Shown here: positions 7,020-10,958 of the stretch, piece by piece
Layout: every line of letters begins with the position of its first letter
Numbering within the stretch: the stretch's first letter is position 1
Assembly: GCA_964521525.1 (NCBI GenBank)
Contig: CAZFTD010000117.1
Location: forward strand, 1 to 10,958
DNA length: 10,958 nucleotides
Source: CALEUX01 sp964521525
Lineage (GTDB): Bacteria > Bacteroidota > Bacteroidia > Bacteroidales > Marinilabiliaceae
Direction of reading: 5' to 3'
Made by a program: the position numbers and the translations under genes
Notes under the pieces: model-generated
The model's database searches: none
The model's input: only the letters and a program-made list of their open reading frames with translations
What the model was told of the DNA's origin: nothing

Positions 7020-7105
7020 AGCCCGTGCGGCTTGAGCACTTAACCGAAGAATGAATTTTTTTACTGGAAATATTTATAAAATTTAAAACGTTTCTTTGGT
7101 TGGAG

Positions 7106-7142
7106 AAAAAAAGAGGGCGTCCCGGACTATTGAGACACCCTC
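7106..7142 (-). terminator. Rho-independent terminator of the GH20/GH92 genes
   Basis: Read on the minus strand: gagggtgtctc, loop aatagtcc, gggacgccctc, then seven T. The 11-bp stem contains two G-U wobbles. It begins 15 bases after the GH20 stop codon, the classic arrangement for an intrinsic terminator. It also shields the minus-strand transcript from running into the opposing enzyme block. Confidence 0.88.
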
Positions 7143-7157
7143 CTTGATACTTTAAAT

Positions 7158-8795
7158 TTATTCCTGAAAGTTCTTGTTGAAATAGTTCACATTCAAGCCA
7201 TCCAAACGTTTGAAATGAACTTTTAAACGGCGAACAAAATCATCATAATTCTTCAGCGATTTGTCGGTCCACACCACTTCTGATAATGCAGTGGCTCTTG
7301 GATAAGCCATGTATTCAACATGTTCGGGAGTTTTCATGTATTCTGTCCAAAGATTGGCCTGGGCTCCTAATATGTGTTTGGCCTCTTCGTTGCTTAAAGC
7401 TTCAGGAATTGGATAATAGGAATAAACTTTTGCCAGATCGGTAAAACAGCAAATAGCTAATGGTTCCTCCTTTGGGTCGTTCTGATAATGATCGAAATAA
7501 AGATGCGAATTGGGCGTCATAATTACATCGTGCCTCATTTTGGCGGCTTCAATACCACCGGCTTCGCCTCGCCAGCTCATCACGGTTGCTCTGGGCGCTA
7601 ATCCGCCTTCCAGAATTTCGTCCCATCCAATAATCTGCCGACCATGGGCATTTAAAAATTTCTCTACCCGCTGAATGAAATAACTCTGAAGTTCGTATTC
7701 ATCCTTTAAACCTTCATTTTTAATGCGCTGTTGACATTTTTTGCAGGCTTTCCATCGGGTTTTGGGGCACTCGTCGCCACCAATATGTATGTATTCGCTT
7801 GGGAACAGTTCCATAACTTCCAGCATAACGTTTTCGAGGAAAGTAAAAACTTCATCGTTCCCGGCACAAAATACATCGTCGAAAACACCCCAGCGGGTCA
7901 CTACTTCGTATGGTCCACCGGTGCAACCCAACTCCGGATAAGCAGCAAGCACAGCCACGGTATGACCGGGAAGCTCTATTTCAGGAATTACGGTTATATG
8001 ACGTGATTGAGCATAGGCAACCACCTCTTTTATCTCTTCCTGGGTATAATAGCCGCCATAGGGTTGTCCATCAAATTCGAAAGGAGGAATGCCTCCATGA
8101 CCGATGAGTGTTTCTTTGCGCATACTTGAAATTTCGGCCAGCAGCGGGTATTTTTTTATTTCAATGCGCCAGCCCTGATCTTCGGTCAAGTGCCAGTGAA
8201 ATTTGTTCATTTTATGGAATGCCAGCAGGTCAATATATTTCTTAATAAAACTAACCGGGAAAAAATGGCGGGCAACATCCAAATGCAAACCGCGGTATTG
8301 AAAAGAGGGCTCATCGTTTATTGAAACAGAAGGAATTTTCCACTCAACGCCAGCCTGTAGTGAGTTTTGTGTAATTTCAACCGGCAGTAATTGCCTGAGG
8401 GTTTGTACACCATAAAACAAACCAGTGGCATCGGGAGCTGAGATTACTATCTTTTTGGGCTTAACATCCAATTGGTAAGCACCTTTATTACCACTGATGG
8501 CTTCGTCAATCATTAAAACAATAACGTTTTTAGCGGCATTACCGCTGGCTAAATTAAAGCCGGTTGCGGGTGCCAGAACCTCGCGCATATATGCCGCCAC
8601 CGAGGCTACTTCTTCGTCGGTTTGATTGAATGCAATCTGGGTTTTCTCATTCATTACAAAATAACCAAACCCGGTTTCCAGCTTTTGTGGTAGCGGAATA
8701 ATGGCAATTTCATCTTTACTGATTGCCGGAGGCTGACTACAACCCCAAAGCAGCATGCCTGATAACAACATCAGGAAAAATGATTTTTTCTTCAT
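7158..8795 (-). CDS. GH20 beta-N-acetylhexosaminidase, lipoprotein
   Basis: An exo-acting enzyme that removes terminal beta-linked GlcNAc or GalNAc by substrate-assisted catalysis. The 545 residues are usual for the family. The N-terminus is a lipoprotein signal (MLLWGC, Cys19), placing it in the periplasm or on the outer membrane. A GH20b-type N-terminal domain covers about 30-162 and the catalytic barrel about 165-515. Visible marks are YRGLHLDVARHFFP (167-180), FHWHLTEDQGWR (199-210), PEIELPGH (271-278) and HIGGDECPKTRW (337-348), with the catalytic pair Asp341-Glu342. Trp408 (MSWRG) and Trp483 are likely part of the sugar pocket. It lies 141 bases downstream of GH92 on the same strand, probably in one transcript. 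The gap is A/T-rich, with an A-rich leader (caaacaaaaaaacaagaacc) before the ATG and no convincing promoter. On an N-glycan it would remove antennary GlcNAc. Confidence 0.96.
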   Translation of the reverse strand: MKKKSFFLMLLSGMLLWGCSQPPAISKDEIAIIPLPQKLETGFGYFVMNEKTQIAFNQTDEEVASVAAYMREVLAPATGFNLASGNAAKNVIVLMIDEAISGNKGAYQLDVKPKKIVISAPDATGLFYGVQTLRQLLPVEITQNSLQAGVEWKIPSVSINDEPSFQYRGLHLDVARHFFPVSFIKKYIDLLAFHKMNKFHWHLTEDQGWRIEIKKYPLLAEISSMRKETLIGHGGIPPFEFDGQPYGGYYTQEEIKEVVAYAQSRHITVIPEIELPGHTVAVLAAYPELGCTGGPYEVVTRWGVFDDVFCAGNDEVFTFLENVMLEVMELFPSEYIHIGGDECPKTRWKACKKCQQRIKNEGLKDEYELQSYFIQRVEKFLNAHGRQIIGWDEILEGGLAPRATVMSWRGEAGGIEAAKMRHDVIMTPNSHLYFDHYQNDPKEEPLAICCFTDLAKVYSYYPIPEALSNEEAKHILGAQANLWTEYMKTPEHVEYMAYPRATALSEVVWTDKSLKNYDDFVRRLKVHFKRLDGLNVNYFNKNFQE

Positions 8796-8936
8796 GGTTC
8801 TTGTTTTTTTGTTTGCAATTAAGCGTTTATAAAAATTATTTTAAGATTAATCGTTTGGATGTTTTTGTATTACATAATTAGTTGCTTGCATCTTACAATC
8901 TAATTATCTAACACTTTAATCATCTCCCAATGCTTT

Positions 8937-10958
8937 CTATTTCTTTGGTTGGTTTCCCAAATAAATCCTGATATGCCCATGTTTAATCAGCTCATCATGG
9001 GTAATAAAATAATTTTGCAGGGGTTTGTTTCCTAGTTCCATTTTCTGGATGTAAAAATTCTCAGGGCTGTTATTAACCGTTTCAATAATGATGTGGTCGT
9101 TACCATAAAGGTTTTTATCGAGATGGATGGTTACTTTATCGAAAACCGGCGATGTAAGTGTATAAACCGGATTTCCGGGTGTTATGGGGTAAAATCCCAT
9201 CATGCCGTAAGCCAGCCAGGCACTCATGGTACCTGTATCGTCGTTGCCGGGCAACCCTGCCGAACCTGTATTGAAATATTTGCGAATGCATGCACGAACG
9301 GTTTTTTGGGTGCGCCATTCTTCGCCTTTAACATAATTGAATAAATAGGGGTAGCCCATACCGGGTTCGTTACCCATATCAAAATGCGACTCATCGAAAC
9401 ATCTTTGCAGGTGGTTTACAAATTGACGGTTACCACCCATCAGTTTAATCAATCCGGGTATATCGTGTGGTATTGAAAATGAGTATTGCCACGAATTCCC
9501 TTCATGAAACCCGTGCACCGGCTCAAAATTATGTCCTTGTAAGGGATTAAAGTTGGGCATATAGGAGCCATCTGCTTCTACCGGTCGCAATAGTCTGTAA
9601 TTTTTATCGAAATACTTTTTGTATCCCAGCGATTGCTGGTAAAAACGTTTTTGATCGCCGGTTTTACCAAGAGCTTTTGCCAATTGTGACAGGCTGTAAT
9701 CAGCCACATAATATTCCAGAGCCTGCGATACAGAGTTGTCGAAACTATCTCTGAAAGCCACATAATGGTATTTCGAGTAAAAATCGTTATCGGGTCGCAA
9801 AGGGTTTTCTTTCCCTGGTGTAGTAGCCGATTTAATCATGGCATTGTAGGCTGTTTGTACGTCAAAGTCGCGAAGCCCCCTAAGATAGGTGTCAGCCAGA
9901 ACAATCAGGGCGGGATCGCCATTCATAACATTTGTTTCTCTGCTGTAAAGTTCCCATTTAGGCAGCCATCCGCTTTCGTTGTACATATCAACCATGGAGT
10001 GCACCATATCGAGCTGTTGCCTGGGGTAAACCAAACTCAGAAAAGGGTGTACATTACGGTAGGTATCCCATAGTGAAAATACCGTATAGCGGTTTCTGTC
10101 AGTTTTTTTGATTTCAGCCGATTCCATAGCCGGATATGTGCCGTTAACATCCTGCAAAATGTTGGGATGAATCAGAATGTGGTATAATGCGGTGTAAAAC
10201 ATGGTTTTATCATCATCGGTACCACCGGCCACTTCAATTTTTGACAATTCATTATTCCAGGCTTTCCAGGCATTTCTTACAGTTTGTTCGAATTCAAAAC
10301 CCGGTTGTTCTGTATTCAGGTTGAGTCTTGCATTTTCTATACTCACATACGATATACCTACTTTTACCTCAATTTGCTCATCTTCATCGGTGTTAAAGCT
10401 GTACCACGCGCCAATGTTTTCGCCGGCCAGTTCTTTATGGTAACGGGTATAAATTTTATAGGTTCCGCTGGTGGAATCCCAGCTGTGGCGGTGTCCCGGA
10501 AGGCGCTTCTGTTCTTTCCAATATCCTCGCTTGATGGCCGGTTTGCTGAACTGTGCTACAAAATAAACCGGAAAAACCGCCTCCGGATTGTAACAAAAGG
10601 TTCCTATCAGTTTCGACCCTTCAATTTCGGTATCGGAAATCATTCGAACGGTGGCGCCCGATTCGTTGGTTAGACCGTGCCCTAAATTCAGTAGTATGTG
10701 CGATTCCCCTTTGGGAAAAGTATAACGACTAATACCTGTACGCATTGTTACCGACGATTCGGCTTTTATATTGTACCGGTCGAGGAGCATGGTGTAATAA
10801 CCCGGCTTGGCCATTTCGTTGCTGTAGGTGGTTCCGTACTTATTGAAATCTACCTCAAGATTTCCGGTGATGGGCATTAAAATAATGCTTCCCAAATCGG
10901 GGCAGCCAACGCCACTCAGGTTAACATGCGAAAAACCTGTCATTACCTTATTGGGAAA
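8937..10958 (-). CDS. GH92 alpha-mannosidase, N-terminus outside the window
   Basis: A calcium-dependent, inverting exo-alpha-mannosidase family active on N-glycans and yeast mannan. The frame is open to the right edge; the 673 visible residues begin FPNKV before the Met at 10943. That Met is internal, because the following GFSHVNLSGVGCPDLG is an inner motif of GH92; the signal peptide and about the first hundred residues are missing. Numbered from that Met: SLWDTYR (290-296), HEGNSWQY (480-487), GNEPGMGYPYLFNY (524-537), and GLPGNDDTGTMSAW (563-576), which holds the Asp pair corresponding to the general-base region. The Glu of HEGNSWQY is the probable acid. In many GH92 enzymes the NEP motif continues as SHH; here it reads GMG, so the linkage preference (alpha-1,2, -1,3, -1,4 or -1,6) is left open. 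It is upstream of GH20 in the same orientation, and the two share the terminator at 7106-7142. Confidence 0.95.
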   Translation of the reverse strand, partial: FPNKVMTGFSHVNLSGVGCPDLGSIILMPITGNLEVDFNKYGTTYSNEMAKPGYYTMLLDRYNIKAESSVTMRTGISRYTFPKGESHILLNLGHGLTNESGATVRMISDTEIEGSKLIGTFCYNPEAVFPVYFVAQFSKPAIKRGYWKEQKRLPGHRHSWDSTSGTYKIYTRYHKELAGENIGAWYSFNTDEDEQIEVKVGISYVSIENARLNLNTEQPGFEFEQTVRNAWKAWNNELSKIEVAGGTDDDKTMFYTALYHILIHPNILQDVNGTYPAMESAEIKKTDRNRYTVFSLWDTYRNVHPFLSLVYPRQQLDMVHSMVDMYNESGWLPKWELYSRETNVMNGDPALIVLADTYLRGLRDFDVQTAYNAMIKSATTPGKENPLRPDNDFYSKYHYVAFRDSFDNSVSQALEYYVADYSLSQLAKALGKTGDQKRFYQQSLGYKKYFDKNYRLLRPVEADGSYMPNFNPLQGHNFEPVHGFHEGNSWQYSFSIPHDIPGLIKLMGGNRQFVNHLQRCFDESHFDMGNEPGMGYPYLFNYVKGEEWRTQKTVRACIRKYFNTGSAGLPGNDDTGTMSAWLAYGMMGFYPITPGNPVYTLTSPVFDKVTIHLDKNLYGNDHIIIETVNNSPENFYIQKMELGNKPLQNYFITHDELIKHGHIRIYLGNQPKK

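Larger units (their letters stand above)
6811..7040. repeat. Hairpin-rich intergenic element, probable dispersed Bacteroidota repeat
   Basis: The element starts with a short inverted pair (gaggc at 6811-6815, gcctc at 6852-6856), continues with the long hairpin at 6861-6964 and the A/T hairpin at 6988-7019, and ends with the G/C-rich gcccgtgcggcttgagc (7021-7037). The phrases ctgtttgagcgtagcgagtt and cttactttttttt... aaaaaaagtaag resemble multi-copy intergenic sequences I have met in many Bacteroidota genomes; this is recognition by memory. No transposase or coding frame is present. Its boundaries are approximate. Confidence 0.45.
6669..7157. other. Convergent intergenic region without protein genes
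   Basis: This 489-base stretch lies between the ends of the plus-strand enzyme block and the minus-strand GH20/GH92 pair. I see no convincing reading frame in it. It holds, in order, a cluster of short cgcagat-type repeats, a promoter-like sequence, two hairpins within an element that resembles dispersed Bacteroidota intergenic repeats, and the terminator of the minus-strand genes. The 7020-7105 part is A/T-rich and featureless. Confidence 0.8.

Noticed and set aside
8796..8936. Promoter for GH20 in the 141-base gap
   Set aside because: Only a loose -7-like taattttt on the minus strand with no -33 partner; not strong enough to list.
10284..10673. 129-residue plus-strand frame opposite GH92
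   Set aside because: Lies fully within conserved GH92 coding sequence; the Cys/Phe-rich translation has no family features.
10941..10943. ATG at 10943 as the start of GH92
   Set aside because: The frame continues to the window edge and the next residues are an internal GH92 motif, so the real start is outside.

Overview
The window looks like part of a polysaccharide utilisation locus (PUL) of a Bacteroidota species, aimed at asparagine-linked glycans of eukaryotic glycoproteins. The evidence for the phylum is a SusD/RagB-type C-terminus at the left edge, lipoprotein signals with a Cys in two enzymes, a type IX secretion (T9SS)-like C-terminal domain, A-rich leaders without Shine-Dalgarno sequences, and one match to the TAnnTTTG promoter element. 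T9SS-like sorting suggests a lineage outside the core gut Bacteroides, for example Marinilabiliales, Prolixibacteraceae or a flavobacterium. The species cannot be fixed from this sequence.

Layout, left to right. (1) 1-347, + strand: the end of a SusD-like glycan-binding lipoprotein gene; its SusC partner would lie off the left edge. (2) 373-397: a perfect 10-bp hairpin between susD and the enzymes, probably a terminator or attenuator. (3) 430-6668, + strand: four tightly packed enzyme genes, namely a GH29 alpha-L-fucosidase, a PNGase F-type glycoamidase with a long C-terminal extension, a lipoprotein with sialidase-like Asp boxes, and a second, unrelated-looking GH29 with a duplicated C-terminal beta-sandwich. 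(4) 6669-7157: a gene-free convergent region with cgcagat-type short repeats, a promoter-like sequence, a large imperfect hairpin, a second hairpin, and a clear intrinsic terminator for the minus-strand genes. (5) 7158-8795, - strand: a GH20 beta-N-acetylhexosaminidase lipoprotein. (6) 8937-10958, - strand: a GH92 alpha-mannosidase, with its N-terminus off the right edge.

How they could work together (inference from families): the PNGase cuts the whole glycan from asparagine; the two fucosidases remove core or antennary fucose; the propeller protein removes a still unknown cap; GH20 removes GlcNAc (or GalNAc); GH92 removes mannose; and the SusCD pair imports the oligosaccharide. This is a nearly complete set for complex or paucimannose N-glycans. 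No endo-GlcNAcase, galactosidase or core beta-mannosidase is visible here. The less ordinary parts are the PNGase (residues differ at the position that in PNGase F limits core alpha-1,3-fucose), the propeller protein without the usual sialidase Arg motif, the duplicated domain in the second GH29, the unusual NEPGM motif in GH92, and the structured intergenic element.
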